From contig NZ_CP092418.1 of NCBI RefSeq assembly GCF_023716485.1, positions 4,186,501-4,250,500 on the forward strand: a DNA stretch of 64,000 nt. The letters run 5' to 3'. The notes below the pieces were generated by a model. It saw nothing but the letters and a program-made list of their open reading frames with translations, made no database searches and was not told the origin of the DNA. Position numbers and translations under genes: made by a program. Shown in pieces: positions 55,314-64,000 of the stretch. The first letter of the stretch is position 1. Each line of letters begins with the position of its first letter. Origin of the DNA: Microbulbifer variabilis (lineage in GTDB: Bacteria > Pseudomonadota > Gammaproteobacteria > Pseudomonadales > Cellvibrionaceae).

Positions 55314-55925
55314 TCACCAGTAAAAAAAACCGGATGAAAAAAAGCTGCGCGGATAAAAACCCGGCGTGAAATAGTCTGGGCCGAAAAGGCCATAGCGGTG
55401 CAGTTCTAAATCCAACATGCGCAACTCCCATTCGAGTCGGCTGTGCTGGAAGTAAAGCGCACGCCTCTGGTTGTCGCTATCACTGTGCCTAAGGGCGCGA
55501 TGTAGGGAGTAAAGCTCACGTTCTAAATTATCCCGGCGCCACAATAAATCGCGATACTGCTGCGCTACGCGATAGTCGGCCAGGCCACGCTGGTAATTCT
55601 GCAAAAAAATATCTGCGGTGGGCCCAGTGCATACGCCCTCATATTTTCGCCCCTGACGTCCCTGAGCGTAGCCATTTTCAGCAGTACAAAATTGTTCCAC
55701 GCCCTCTTCGTGGCCCCGGAGCCAGGCCTCGCTGTCCACATAGATTTCGTAACTTTGGCATTCCTTGGCGATATCGTACACCAGCGCCTGGGAGCGCCCG
55801 CGGGCGCCGTCATGTAGGCCGCGCTCATACCAGAGCCCACTGCGGCAATCCGCCTCGGAAATAACAGCGCAACCACTAATAGCAGTAGCCAGAATCAACA
55901 GGAAAACACTTAGCTTTACAGGCAT
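55314..55925 (-). CDS. DUF2799 lipoprotein
   Basis: 203 residues. The N-terminus is a lipoprotein signal peptide with lipobox AISGC, so the mature protein begins at C19 and is membrane-anchored. The mature part has the DUF2799 pattern: DCRSGLWYERGLHDGARGR, then YEIYVDSEAWLRGHEEGV, CTAENGYAQGRQG and NYQRGLADY. A helical segment follows (YRDLLWRRDNLERELYSLHR), ending in an aromatic-rich tail (FYPRSFFSSGFFYW). Function unknown. A residue after the lipid cysteine favouring inner-membrane retention (Asp) is absent, so the outer membrane is likely. Confidence 0.82.
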   Translation of the reverse strand: MPVKLSVFLLILATAISGCAVISEADCRSGLWYERGLHDGARGRSQALVYDIAKECQSYEIYVDSEAWLRGHEEGVEQFCTAENGYAQGRQGRKYEGVCTGPTADIFLQNYQRGLADYRVAQQYRDLLWRRDNLERELYSLHRALRHSDSDNQRRALYFQHSRLEWELRMLDLELHRYGLFGPDYFTPGFYPRSFFSSGFFYW

Positions 55926-55969
55926 GGGAAAGGGCTTCCGATAGATTATTGTTTTGCCGGTACCACCTA

Positions 55970-56620
55970 TCAGCCGAAACGTTTATCGGCGACGAACGGA
56001 TTGGTCTGACGCTCCTGACCAAAAGTGGACATAGGACCGTGACCCGGGACAAAGCGTACATCGTCACCCAGTGGCCACAGGCGTTCGGTGATCGAACGAA
56101 TCAAAGTGTCGTGATCCCCCTGGGGGAAATCGGTGCGGCCAATAGAACCAGCAAACAGCACATCGCCCACCAGTGCCAACTTGCTCGGACGATGGAAAAA
56201 GATCACATGTCCCGGGGTATGGCCAGGGCAGTGATGCACCTCCAACTCCTGGTCGCCGACAGTCACGGTATCGCCCTGCTGCAACCAGCGATCCGGGGTG
56301 AACACCTCCACTGAGGGAAAACCGAACATCTGCGCCTGCACCGGCAGCTGCTCGATCCAGAAACCATCGCCCTCGTGGGGTCCCTCAATCGGCAACTGCA
56401 ATTGTTTAGAGAGCGCCGCAGTGCCACCCACGTGATCCAGGTGACCGTGGGTAAGTAGGATTTTCTCAAGTTTGAGCCCGCGCTCTTGCGCCGCCACCAG
56501 AATTTTGTCCAGGTCGCCACCCGGATCCACCACTGCGGCACGCTTGCTATCTTCGCACCAGAGCAAGGTGCAATTCTGCTGAAAAGGAGTGACCGGGACC
56601 GAGTGAAATTGCAGCGACAT
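55970..56620 (-). CDS. Metallo-beta-lactamase fold hydrolase, YcbL/glyoxalase II-like
   Basis: About 216 residues. The dinuclear metal site is complete: THGHLDHVGG, then CPGHTPGHV, GDVLFAGSIGRTDFP and FVPGHGP. The family includes E. coli YcbL (GloC), a type II glyoxalase that hydrolyses S-lactoylglutathione. The short C-terminus without the long helical domain of GloB supports the GloC type. Start is between ATG 56632 and ATG 56620; the latter gives the usual MSLQFHSVPVTPFQQN opening. Confidence 0.88.
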   Translation of the reverse strand: MSLQFHSVPVTPFQQNCTLLWCEDSKRAAVVDPGGDLDKILVAAQERGLKLEKILLTHGHLDHVGGTAALSKQLQLPIEGPHEGDGFWIEQLPVQAQMFGFPSVEVFTPDRWLQQGDTVTVGDQELEVHHCPGHTPGHVIFFHRPSKLALVGDVLFAGSIGRTDFPQGDHDTLIRSITERLWPLGDDVRFVPGHGPMSTFGQERQTNPFVADKRFG

Positions 56621-56663
56621 GGTAAAACCCATCCTTATTCGGGAGTAGTAGCTAGTGCCGCGA

Positions 56664-57557
56664 TTATACCGCGACTGCCCGCCGAGATCGCTGTGCGGAT
56701 GCGTCTGCCTTCGGCTTGGTGTTTTGCAGAAGAGTGCTCAGGTCCTTGCTGAGCTGCTCCCACACCAATTCATTGCGCCAGTAATCCTCCGGTGGCAGTA
56801 GCTGTGGACCGGCCAGGGCATTATCTGGATCGGACAGTGGCCTTGTCGCGTAATCCCGAAATACCGCTTGGTTGTAACTGGGGCTGAGAGGCTTAAGAGG
56901 CCAGCCGAGCAGATCATTCGGATGATAGAAATTTTTCCAGCGGAATTGATACCCGCGGGAGGCCGTAGCCACCGCCTGGATCTGATCGCGCTGCTTGGCC
57001 CCAAACCACAGCGGCGTGCCGGCCCCGAGGGTATACCAATGGCTGAGCGTTTTCAGGCGCAAAAAGCGCTCCCGCGCGGAGCCCTTGCGCACCTCGGCTG
57101 GCCCGCCATCGCGCCAGACACCGTGGTTAACGCTGGGCCGCTGGGCATCCCACAAATAGTTGGACAAGCTAATACAGCTGGCCGAATGACTGATAAGCAA
57201 CACCGGAGCGCAATCGCCAGCGGCGGCTGCAGCCTTTTGTAGAGTTTGATAAATGGCTGTCTGGGTCCTCTCGTAGAGACCACTACGGCTATGGATATCC
57301 CCCAATTGCGCCGAGTTCTCAGCCAGGGTGTTGAGCAGGAATTTGCGCGCGCGCAGACTATCCACCTCGCACTTGCGCATATCTTCAAATACTCGCTGGG
57401 TATTACCTGGCAGTGCTTCCACAGTAGGAAAAGTATCGCAATGAAGGCGCGCCCAGTCGTCATCCAGGGTTTCCCTGAGCATGGAAAACAAGTGCTTTAC
57501 ACAGTTCCTGTGTGCGGCATCCACAGCCGGCGCTGCCAAAACCACAATATCGGCCAT
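56664..57557 (-). CDS. Alpha/beta-hydrolase-like protein of unknown function
   Basis: 297 residues. PVLLISHSASCISLSNYLWD looks like a nucleophile elbow (Ser-His-Ser-Ala-Ser in place of Gly-x-Ser-x-Gly), with a beta strand before and a helix after. The N-terminus MADIVVLAAPAVDAA has no signal peptide. KNFYHPNDLLGWPLKPLS later resembles the region round the catalytic Asp/His in lipase-like folds. I do not recognise a named family, and the hydrolase call rests on the elbow alone. It stands at the upstream end of the minus-strand run that continues to RlmD. Confidence 0.6.
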   Translation of the reverse strand: MADIVVLAAPAVDAAHRNCVKHLFSMLRETLDDDWARLHCDTFPTVEALPGNTQRVFEDMRKCEVDSLRARKFLLNTLAENSAQLGDIHSRSGLYERTQTAIYQTLQKAAAAAGDCAPVLLISHSASCISLSNYLWDAQRPSVNHGVWRDGGPAEVRKGSARERFLRLKTLSHWYTLGAGTPLWFGAKQRDQIQAVATASRGYQFRWKNFYHPNDLLGWPLKPLSPSYNQAVFRDYATRPLSDPDNALAGPQLLPPEDYWRNELVWEQLSKDLSTLLQNTKPKADASAQRSRRAVAV

Positions 57558-58050
57558 AACTCCCTCTTTTTTATTATTGTTGTCGAAGCCGCACCTACTT
57601 CCCTGACGGCATCAGTTATTCACCAAATTTTTTTCGGAAATAACTCTGTTTTTTCATAATCCAGTGATCCAAGAATCCCCCACTGCGTACAAACGTTGGT
57701 GTATTACGACAATGAATGTCAGCCGGGAAAGCAGATAACGCTGTCGGGTAGCTCTACGCCGGTCTCGGTGAACACAGGGATGTGTTCCTGACACCGGACA
57801 CCGGACACCGCAAGCCAAAAACTGGCCGCAGGGTCTCTTTCTGATTGTTTTGTCTCTTTGGGCTGGATCGGTAAGACTGATTGGATCCGCCAATCAATAT
57901 ACCGTCATAAGCAAAGCCACTTCTAGTATTAGCCAAAGAGAATCCAGCAAGTCGTCCTATCCTCAGCGCAAATCTGTCACAAAAGCGCTCCGCTAGTGCA
58001 TAATACCTCTGTATAAAAATCAGACATTTAAAACAATCCTGCCCGCAGCG
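57558..58050. other. Gene-free region between divergent genes upstream of malT
   Basis: 493 bp between the hydrolase-like gene and malT. A short minus-strand frame (57654-57893) is low-complexity and unsupported. ACACCGG occurs as a short direct repeat near 57790-57808. CATAATA near 58000 may be part of a malT promoter. No MalT box or clear CRP site was seen. Confidence 0.5.
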
Positions 58051-60765
58051 ATGCTTTTAACTTCCAAATACAGCCTGCCGGACTGCTCCGAGCATACCCT
58101 GGTGCGCCCGCGCTTACTGGCACTGCTCGACGACAGCGACAGCGACCAGCTGCTGCTTGTGACGGCACCGGCGGGCTACGGTAAAACCACGCTGGTCACT
58201 TCCTGGGCCTCGGCGCAGGAAAATCCAATGGCCTGGTATACCCTTGATGCCAGCGACAATGAACCGAGCCAGTTTTGTCGTTATCTGGTAGAAAGCGTGC
58301 ATCGCGCTACCGGCAAAGGCGTACCGCAAACCTGTCGCTTATTGGCGGCGCCACAAAGTCCGGATCCAACAACTGTCATCAGTCATCTGCTGGGTGAACT
58401 GCGCAGCTTGCCCAGCGAACTGCGCATAGTGCTCGACGACTACCACCATATCGACAACCAGGCGGTGCACAGCGTCACTCGCTTCCTGTTGCGCCACGCA
58501 CCACCAGGCGTCGGGGTCCTTCTCACCAGCCGCAGCCAGCCGCCCCTGGGACTGGCCACCCTGCGCGTACAAGGCCGCCTATTAGAGCTGGGCAGCGATC
58601 AACTGGCCCTGAATACCGAAGAGATCGCACGTCTGCTGAAGCAGCGCTTGCCATTTAATCTCGATGGCGACCGCGCCGCTCAACTGCACCACCTGAGCGA
58701 GGGCTGGCCACCGGCGGTACAACTGTTCGCCCTGTCGGTGCGCGATCGCCAAGAAGTAGACCGCTACCTGACGGAACTGGAGCAGGGCCACAGCCATATC
58801 CTCGACTATCTGGCCGAAGAAGTGCTGGAAAGGCTGGAGCCAGAGCTGCGCGAGTTACTCGCTCGCACTTCGATCCTCACCCGTGTCAATGCCCAGCTGG
58901 CGGAACGCCTGAGTGGCCGCAACGATGGCCAAAAACTGCTGGAAGAGGCGGCGCGACGCGGACTCTTCCTGCAGGCTCAGGACTCCAGCCGCCAGTGGTT
59001 CCGCTTCCACCCAGTCTTCGCCCGCTTCCTGCAGCGCCAGCTCACCAATCGAGAGCAGCTGTTGCACCTGCACGCTCTCGCTTGTGATTCCTGGCAGGAA
59101 ATGGAACAGCCATTGGAAGCCCTGCGCCATGCCCTCGCCGGCAGTGACCGCGAGCGCCTGTGTCAGCTGCTCGATAGCCAGGGAGAAATACTGCTGCGCG
59201 GCGGGCAGTCGCGCTTGTTGCGTGATTGCCTGGAATGGCTCGGCAGTGAGGCGTTGCAGCAGAGTGCGCGCTTCACCCTGCTCTCGGCAAAAATGGCGCG
59301 GGAGAATTTTGAATACGACCAGTGCGAGAAAATGCTCGCCACCGCCGAGAGCTGGCTGCAGCGGCAGGACCCACAGCAATGGCGTCAGTTTGAAGGGGCC
59401 TTCGCCACCATGCGCGCCCAAGTGGCCATCGCCCGCGGCCAGACCCTGCAGGCCAAAGAGTATGCCGAAGAGGCCCTGGGGCTATTACAACCCAACCAAC
59501 TAGGCGAGCGGATTTCGGCACTGCTTGTCACCGGTGAGACCAGTTTTTGCCTGGGCGCATTAGAGCCCGCCGCGACCCATATGTTGGAGGTGGAGGCCCT
59601 GGCTATCGCCGAGGGAGATATTCCCAGCGCCGCCTGGGCCATCTGCCAACAGAGTGAGATCGCCTTCGCCCAGGGGCTTCTACAAAAATCTGCCTCACTG
59701 CAGAAAAAGGTGTCCAACCTGGTGCAGAAACACCACCTCTCCACCCTGCCCATCGCTGAGTTTGTCTGCCGCCTGCTCGGACAGCTGCAGTGGGAAAAGG
59801 GGGATTTGGAGAGCGCCGAGCACTCGGCCCGGCGGGGAATGCAGATCAACCGCAAAGTGGGTGAACACTGGCTACTGCCGGAATACACGCTGCTCCTGAA
59901 ACTCGCCCAGGCGCGCGGAGAAAAAGAGGAGTCGCTGGAGTGGCTGGCCCGCATCGACCGCTTACTCTCAGATGGGCGCTATCACCGCGATTGGGTTGCC
60001 AATGCCGATGCTGCACGTATTCGCACCTGGCGCGCCCTGGACAACCAACAAGCCATTGCCAGCTGGCTGGAGCAAGCTGCGCCAGTTGCAGACAGGCCCA
60101 GTAATCACTTTGAACAGTGTCACGGCCGCAACCATGTGCGCGCACTGATTGAACTGCACCGCTGGTCCGACGCCAATCGCCTGCTCAGCCGCCTGCAACA
60201 GGTCGCTGAAGAGTGTCATTTAGTCACCGATCGCCTGCGCAACCGTGTGCTGGAGTCCCACCTGTTGTGGCTGCGCGAACAGCACGGTGAAGCCGTGGAA
60301 GCCATTAGCGAGGCGCTACTGCTGGCCGCAGGCAGAGGATTTCGCGCCAGCTTTCTACAAATTGGCAAACCCCTGATTGTGATTCTCAAGGCTGCGCTGG
60401 AACGGGGCTTGGATGAGGCACCCACCGACAAGGCCCAAGTACTGATTAAACTCGCCCAGCAGCAACCTGAGTTGGACGGTGGCATTCGTATTGAGCTAGA
60501 CGACACTATTATTCGCGAGATTCTCGCCAGCGACGCGGTACCGGATTTTCTGCGTCACTCTCCACTCACTCCAAGGGAGTGGCAGGTTTTAAACGCTATT
60601 CATTCAGGCCTTTCGAACGAGCGTATCGCCAGACATTTCAAAGTGGCGCCGAGTACCATCAAAACCCACATCCGCAGCCTCTACCAAAAGCTGGATGTCA
60701 AAGACCGCCAGGAAGCGATTACCCTGGCCGAACAAATGCTGCGCTCGGTGCAGGACCGCCCATAG
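58051..60765 (+). CDS. malT: MalT-type LuxR-family transcriptional activator
   Basis: 904 residues, matching MalT (901 in E. coli). The N-terminal STAND ATPase has Walker A APAGYGKTTL (39-48), then RIVLDDYHHID (Walker B) and LLTSRSQPPLGLATLR. A long helical TPR-like sensor domain (about 250-800) binds maltotriose in the known protein. The C-terminal LuxR HTH (LTPREWQVL...NERIARHFKVAPSTIKTH, about 835-900) binds MalT boxes. ATP and maltotriose drive oligomerisation and activation of maltose and maltodextrin genes. It is followed 234 bp downstream by a GH13 alpha-glucosidase with a perfect MalT box, which supports the assignment. Confidence 0.92.
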   Translation: MLLTSKYSLPDCSEHTLVRPRLLALLDDSDSDQLLLVTAPAGYGKTTLVTSWASAQENPMAWYTLDASDNEPSQFCRYLVESVHRATGKGVPQTCRLLAAPQSPDPTTVISHLLGELRSLPSELRIVLDDYHHIDNQAVHSVTRFLLRHAPPGVGVLLTSRSQPPLGLATLRVQGRLLELGSDQLALNTEEIARLLKQRLPFNLDGDRAAQLHHLSEGWPPAVQLFALSVRDRQEVDRYLTELEQGHSHILDYLAEEVLERLEPELRELLARTSILTRVNAQLAERLSGRNDGQKLLEEAARRGLFLQAQDSSRQWFRFHPVFARFLQRQLTNREQLLHLHALACDSWQEMEQPLEALRHALAGSDRERLCQLLDSQGEILLRGGQSRLLRDCLEWLGSEALQQSARFTLLSAKMARENFEYDQCEKMLATAESWLQRQDPQQWRQFEGAFATMRAQVAIARGQTLQAKEYAEEALGLLQPNQLGERISALLVTGETSFCLGALEPAATHMLEVEALAIAEGDIPSAAWAICQQSEIAFAQGLLQKSASLQKKVSNLVQKHHLSTLPIAEFVCRLLGQLQWEKGDLESAEHSARRGMQINRKVGEHWLLPEYTLLLKLAQARGEKEESLEWLARIDRLLSDGRYHRDWVANADAARIRTWRALDNQQAIASWLEQAAPVADRPSNHFEQCHGRNHVRALIELHRWSDANRLLSRLQQVAEECHLVTDRLRNRVLESHLLWLREQHGEAVEAISEALLLAAGRGFRASFLQIGKPLIVILKAALERGLDEAPTDKAQVLIKLAQQQPELDGGIRIELDDTIIREILASDAVPDFLRHSPLTPREWQVLNAIHSGLSNERIARHFKVAPSTIKTHIRSLYQKLDVKDRQEAITLAEQMLRSVQDRP

Positions 60766-60900
60766 GAGTAACTGCGAGTCGGGGCACAGGGATGTGCGCA
60801 AAGCTCCACCACAGGATTTCTCTACATCTCTATTTAAACAGTTACCGAAACTTGTTACTCCCGCTCTAAATCCCCCCGGTCAGCCCCTCCCCCCCTCTAT

Positions 60901-60910
60901 GGGGAGGAGG
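60901..60910 (+). promoter_or_regulatory. MalT box upstream of the alpha-glucosidase gene
   Basis: GGGGAGGAGG is a perfect match to the MalT box GGGGA(T/G)GAGG. It lies 89 bases before ATG 61000. An inverted near-match (CCTCCCCCCC, 60886-60895, one mismatch) sits just upstream, giving a possible pair of boxes. The divergent orientation of the two could also form a hairpin, so a structural role cannot be excluded. Confidence 0.65.
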
Positions 60911-60999
60911 AACGCGGCTCCGCCCTTCGCCATACTCACCCTATCCTTTCCTGAGTGGGCCCGCCCCACCCTTCGAATAATGAGACAAGGCAGTAATCC

Positions 61000-62637
61000 A
61001 TGAACGGCAACAGCACCGAGTGGTGGCGCAACAGCGTTATTTACCAGATTTACCCCCGCAGTTTCTGCGACGCCAACGGCGATGGTATCGGCGACCTGCC
61101 AGGTATCACCCAGAAGCTGGATTACGTGAAATCCCTCGGTGTGGACGCTATTTGGATATCCCCCTTCTTTAAATCCCCCATGGTAGATTTTGGGTATGAC
61201 GTGGCGGACTACCGCGATGTGGACCCGATTTTCGGCAATCTGCAGGATTTCGACTGCTTAATTGAGGCCGCCCATGCCCGCGGCCTGAAAGTTATTATCG
61301 ATCAGATTCTGAGCCACACCTCAGATCAGCACCCCTGGTTCGAGGAGAGCCGCTGCAGCCGCGACAACCCCAAAGCCGACTGGTATGTGTGGCAGGACCC
61401 TAAGGCCGATGGCAACCCGCCCAATAACTGGGTATCTGTTTTCGGTGGTGGCTCCTGGCGTTGGTGTACCCGCCGCCGCCAATACTACCTGGCCAACTTC
61501 CTCAAAGAGCAACCGGATCTCAATGTGCACAACCCCGAGGTGCAGGCGCAGTTGCTGGCGGATATGAAATTCTGGCTGGATCGCGGTGTGGATGGTTTCC
61601 GCCTGGATGCGGTGAATTTTATCTTCCACCAACAGGCCCTCAGCGATAATCCTCCCCGCCCGCTTAAGCTGGATAAGAAAGGACTGCCGCCGGTCAATCA
61701 CTACGATTACCAATGGCACAAGAACGACAAATCCCAGCCAGAAAACCTGGTGTTTTTACAGCGTGTGCGCCAGCTGATGGATCAATACCCGGGTACCGTT
61801 ACCGTGGGCGAAGTGGGTGACGATAATACCCATAAGATCATGGCGGACTACACCACGGAGCAGCGCCTACATATGGCCTATTCCTTCGATTTATTAACCG
61901 AGGATTGCAGCGCGCAATTCCTGCGCGAAACCCTGGAAAAGAACCGCGCGGTAATTGAAAAAGGATGGCCCTGCTGGTCCATTAGCAATCACGATGTGCC
62001 GCGCTCTATCACCCGCTGGAACCACGGCCTTAGTCTGGAGCTAGCGCAAAAGCGCGCGCCCCTGTTCCTACTGATGCAACTTGTACTGCGCGGTAGCGTA
62101 TGCCTATATCAGGGAGAAGAACTGGGTCTGGCGGAAGCGGATATCGCCTTTGAGGATTTGGTGGACCCCTACGGTATTAACCTTTGGCCCGAGTTCAAAG
62201 GTCGCGATGGCTGCCGCACGCCTATGCCCTGGACCGATAGCGCTGATCAAGCCGGCTTCACCAGCGGGAAACCCTGGTTACCGATTTCCCAGAGTCACCG
62301 GAACTTAGCCGTGAATCTGCAGCAAGACAGCCAGCACTCCATGCTCAACCAGTTCCGTGCATTGATCGAATGGCACCGGCAACTGCCCCAAAGTCTGGCA
62401 ACCGCACAACAGGAAGTTCTCGATACCGGCAATGATTTATTGGTGTTCGTGCGCCGCGCAGATAAGGAAGTATACCTGGTCGCCCTGAATCTAGGCACCA
62501 CTGAGGAAAGCTACGCTCTGCCACAAGAGTTTTTTGGGGCCGAGGATATTACTCCAGGCCTGTTTGCAATGGAGCTGAGAGAAAACACGCTGGTTTTGCC
62601 CGCCGCTGGCGCCGGTGTATTGCGAAACAGTAATTAA
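61000..62637 (+). CDS. GH13 alpha-glucosidase (oligo-1,6-glucosidase-like subfamily)
   Basis: 545 residues. A complete (beta/alpha)8 GH13 domain: YQIYPRSFCDANGDGIGDL near the N-terminus, nucleophile D203 in GFRLDAVNF, acid/base E271 in TVGEVGDDN, and D332 in SNHDVPR. The DANGDGIGD loop is the calcium-binding signature of the oligo-1,6-glucosidase group. It has no signal peptide, so it is cytoplasmic and would split imported maltose or maltodextrins to glucose. Placement behind malT and a MalT box indicates maltose-regulon control. The Val after the nucleophile Asp-Ala (DAVNF) is commonly linked to alpha-1,4 preference; that is a family rule, not a proof here. Confidence 0.92.
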   Translation: MNGNSTEWWRNSVIYQIYPRSFCDANGDGIGDLPGITQKLDYVKSLGVDAIWISPFFKSPMVDFGYDVADYRDVDPIFGNLQDFDCLIEAAHARGLKVIIDQILSHTSDQHPWFEESRCSRDNPKADWYVWQDPKADGNPPNNWVSVFGGGSWRWCTRRRQYYLANFLKEQPDLNVHNPEVQAQLLADMKFWLDRGVDGFRLDAVNFIFHQQALSDNPPRPLKLDKKGLPPVNHYDYQWHKNDKSQPENLVFLQRVRQLMDQYPGTVTVGEVGDDNTHKIMADYTTEQRLHMAYSFDLLTEDCSAQFLRETLEKNRAVIEKGWPCWSISNHDVPRSITRWNHGLSLELAQKRAPLFLLMQLVLRGSVCLYQGEELGLAEADIAFEDLVDPYGINLWPEFKGRDGCRTPMPWTDSADQAGFTSGKPWLPISQSHRNLAVNLQQDSQHSMLNQFRALIEWHRQLPQSLATAQQEVLDTGNDLLVFVRRADKEVYLVALNLGTTEESYALPQEFFGAEDITPGLFAMELRENTLVLPAAGAGVLRNSN

Positions 62638-62793
62638 TTTCAGGCTTTAACAGCCCGTCAAAAAATTTTACCAGCTGGTGGCAACAACCACCGGCTGCCA
62701 ATTTCAGAAAAACTGCAGCATCTCTCCCTGGGCTATAAGTTGGTTTTTCTGTCTCTCTGCAACGTCATTTATCCTTTCGACGTCTGCTTCTCC

Positions 62794-62816
62794 GCCGGCC
62801 CAAAGCCGGCTTTTTT
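62794..62816 (+). terminator. Factor-independent terminator after the alpha-glucosidase gene
   Basis: GCCGGC pairs with GCCGGC round a five-base loop and is followed directly by six T residues: a strong terminator on the plus strand, about 157 bases after the stop. It also separates the converging azoR gene. Confidence 0.85.
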
Positions 62817-62853
62817 AACTTTGCTCTACTTACTTTGCTGTGCGCCTCATAGA

Positions 62854-63441
62854 TCAGATCGCTTCCAGAGCTACCTTAGCCTGAGTTAAGGCACTCTCTT
62901 TGTGGTCATCCCCCATATTCAGCCCTTCGGCATAAATGACCGTGACATCGTCAATGCCAATAAATGAGAGAAAATGCTTGATGTAGGGCTCATGAAAATC
63001 AATAACAGAATCTTTATAGAAACCCCCAGATGTCGTGACCAAGACCACTTTGGTATCTCTAATCAAACCCTCTGGCCCATTTTCTGTGTACGTAAAAGTC
63101 ACTCCGGCCCGCGCTAATTGATCAAACCAAGCTTTCAGAGTAGATGGGCTACCAAAGTTATACATGGGTGCTGCAATCAGTACCGTATCTGCATTTTTGA
63201 CCTGTTCAATAAGATTGTTCGAATACTCCGTTAGCTCTTTCTGGGCTGCACTTTTCTGTTCCTCAGGGGTGAAGAAGGCACTTACCATTTCACCGCTCAA
63301 ATGCGGAACTGGGTTAAGACTTAAATCCAACTCGGTGACTTCAGTGGCAGCCTGTCGTGACAGCCAGTGCTTAGCCAGTGACCTGGAAGTCGAATGGTCC
63401 CCTAAGGCAGAGGCATAAACGGCAAGAATTTTGTGACTCAT
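62854..63441 (-). CDS. azoR: FMN-dependent NADH:quinone oxidoreductase/azoreductase AzoR
   Basis: 195 residues, the usual length. The flavodoxin-like fold has the phosphate-binding ASALGDHSTSRSLA (about 10-23), the AAPMYNFGSPSTLKAWFDQL signature in spaced form (near 90-109), and TTSGGFY for FMN contact. The family reduces quinones and azo dyes in two-electron steps and protects against quinone stress. GGAGAG lies five bases before the ATG. It is divergent from the LysR gene (103 bp apart), the usual arrangement of a regulator and its target. Confidence 0.93.
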   Translation of the reverse strand: MSHKILAVYASALGDHSTSRSLAKHWLSRQAATEVTELDLSLNPVPHLSGEMVSAFFTPEEQKSAAQKELTEYSNNLIEQVKNADTVLIAAPMYNFGSPSTLKAWFDQLARAGVTFTYTENGPEGLIRDTKVVLVTTSGGFYKDSVIDFHEPYIKHFLSFIGIDDVTVIYAEGLNMGDDHKESALTQAKVALEAI

Positions 63442-63511
63442 AGTCTCTCCAGCTAGTGAACATCAATGATGCGGAGACTATAATCTCTGCAAATTGGCAA
63501 CTAAATTATCA

Positions 63512-63538
63512 ATTTATGCAATTTATAATTGCATAAAT
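63512..63538. promoter_or_regulatory. Inverted repeat, probable LysR-type operator between azoR and the LysR gene
   Basis: ATTTATGCAATT, spacer TAT, AATTGCATAAAT: a perfect 12-bp inverted repeat. It contains T-N11-A half-site geometry (LysR box) and lies 6 bases before the LysR start and 71 bases before the azoR start. Its position suggests autoregulation of the LysR gene and activation of azoR. Confidence 0.75.
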
Positions 63539-63543
63539 GCAAA

Positions 63544-64000
63544 ATGATGGACTGGAACGATCTTCGATACCTGATAGCCGTGGCAGATCACGGCTCCCTA
63601 CAGAGTGCAGCCAAAGCCTTGGGGGTAAACCATTCCACCGCCTGGAGACGTCTACAGGCCTTGGAAAAAGATCTTGGCTGCCAGCTTTTCGTGGTAGACA
63701 GGCAGGGCTATTTCCTCACAGACGAAGGGAATGCGGCTTTAGAACACGCCAGAAAAGCCGCCGAGAATATCAATGCCATTGCCTTGAATACCGGCATTAA
63801 AAACCTGGAAATGGAAGGCATTATCCGTATTACCTCAATCGGCTCTTACTCTTATGAGGTGATCCCAAAACTCTGTGCCGCCTTTCGCACACACCACCCC
63901 AAAGTTGAATTTGAACTCATAGACTCGGCGGAACACCTATCACTGGAGAAGAGGGAGGCGGACATTGCCTTTCGTGGATCACCTAGCGCTCCGGATAACC
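63544..64000 (+). CDS. LysR-family transcriptional regulator (3' part cut by window edge)
   Basis: The first ~152 residues are present. The N-terminal winged HTH is typical: MMDWNDLRYLIAVADHGSLQ, then SAAKALGVNHSTAWRRLQ and LEKDLGCQLFV, followed by the linker helix (EHARKAAENINAI) and the start of the effector-binding domain (IIRITSIGSYSYEVIPKLCA). The start is ATG 63544 or the next codon, ATG 63547; AAAATG offers no strong ribosome-binding site, so leaderless or weak translation is possible. It is divergent from azoR with a perfect inverted repeat directly upstream, so azoR is the likely target. The effector is unknown. Confidence 0.9.
   Translation, partial: MMDWNDLRYLIAVADHGSLQSAAKALGVNHSTAWRRLQALEKDLGCQLFVVDRQGYFLTDEGNAALEHARKAAENINAIALNTGIKNLEMEGIIRITSIGSYSYEVIPKLCAAFRTHHPKVEFELIDSAEHLSLEKREADIAFRGSPSAPDN

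Noticed and set aside
57654..57893. Minus-strand frame of 79 codons upstream of malT
   Set aside because: Low complexity, no ribosome-binding site, no recognisable family; it lies in a spacer that must hold promoters.

Overview
The window looks like a chromosomal segment of a marine gammaproteobacterium, most likely Microbulbifer or a close relative in the Cellvibrionales. This is inferred from gene content (E. coli-type CobB, MvaT-type nucleoid protein, RlmD, MalT, MnmH) and moderate GC with AT-rich accessory parts; no rRNA marker is present and I found no tRNA or rRNA gene, CRISPR array or insertion sequence.

The left half (1-32 kb, all minus strand) is an accessory toxin-like locus. It holds five tandem paralogues of about 1,550 residues (called A1 to A5 here, from left to right; A5 is transcribed first). 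Each has a Sec signal peptide, an N-terminal beta domain, five fibronectin type III (FN3) domains, a long helical or coiled-coil region, and a C-terminus resembling the TcB-binding end of Tc-toxin subunit A. Between A1 and A2 lies a 2,031-residue SpvB/FG-GAP/RHS protein, resembling a fused Tc B and C subunit, with a signal peptide, an AT-rich variable C-terminus and a tightly coupled small membrane protein that may be its immunity factor. A second RHS gene runs off the left edge; its first kilobase is almost identical to that of the complete one. The array looks amplified with 11.44-kb and 4.82-kb units and homogenised by recombination. Stem-loops follow most of the genes.

From 32 to 40 kb there is an 800-bp AT-rich gap, three small genes (membrane protein, GFA-family protein, secreted protein) and a giant DUF748/AsmA-like envelope protein carrying about eleven repeats of roughly 92 residues, each with a cysteine pair.

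From 40 to 64 kb the content is mostly housekeeping. It includes an oxidoreductase-SelD fusion, a type II NADH dehydrogenase, the CobB deacylase, a secreted histidine phosphatase, an MvaT-like silencer, a CBS protein, an SLC13 permease and the tRNA 2-selenouridine synthase MnmH, which uses the product of SelD. A minus-strand run follows: SDR, VOC, DUF2750, RlmD, YgjP-like metalloprotease, thioesterase, DUF2799 lipoprotein, MBL hydrolase and an alpha/beta-hydrolase-like protein. Then come MalT with a GH13 alpha-glucosidase that has a perfect MalT box upstream, and a divergent azoR/LysR pair with a 12-bp inverted repeat between them. The LysR gene is cut by the right edge.
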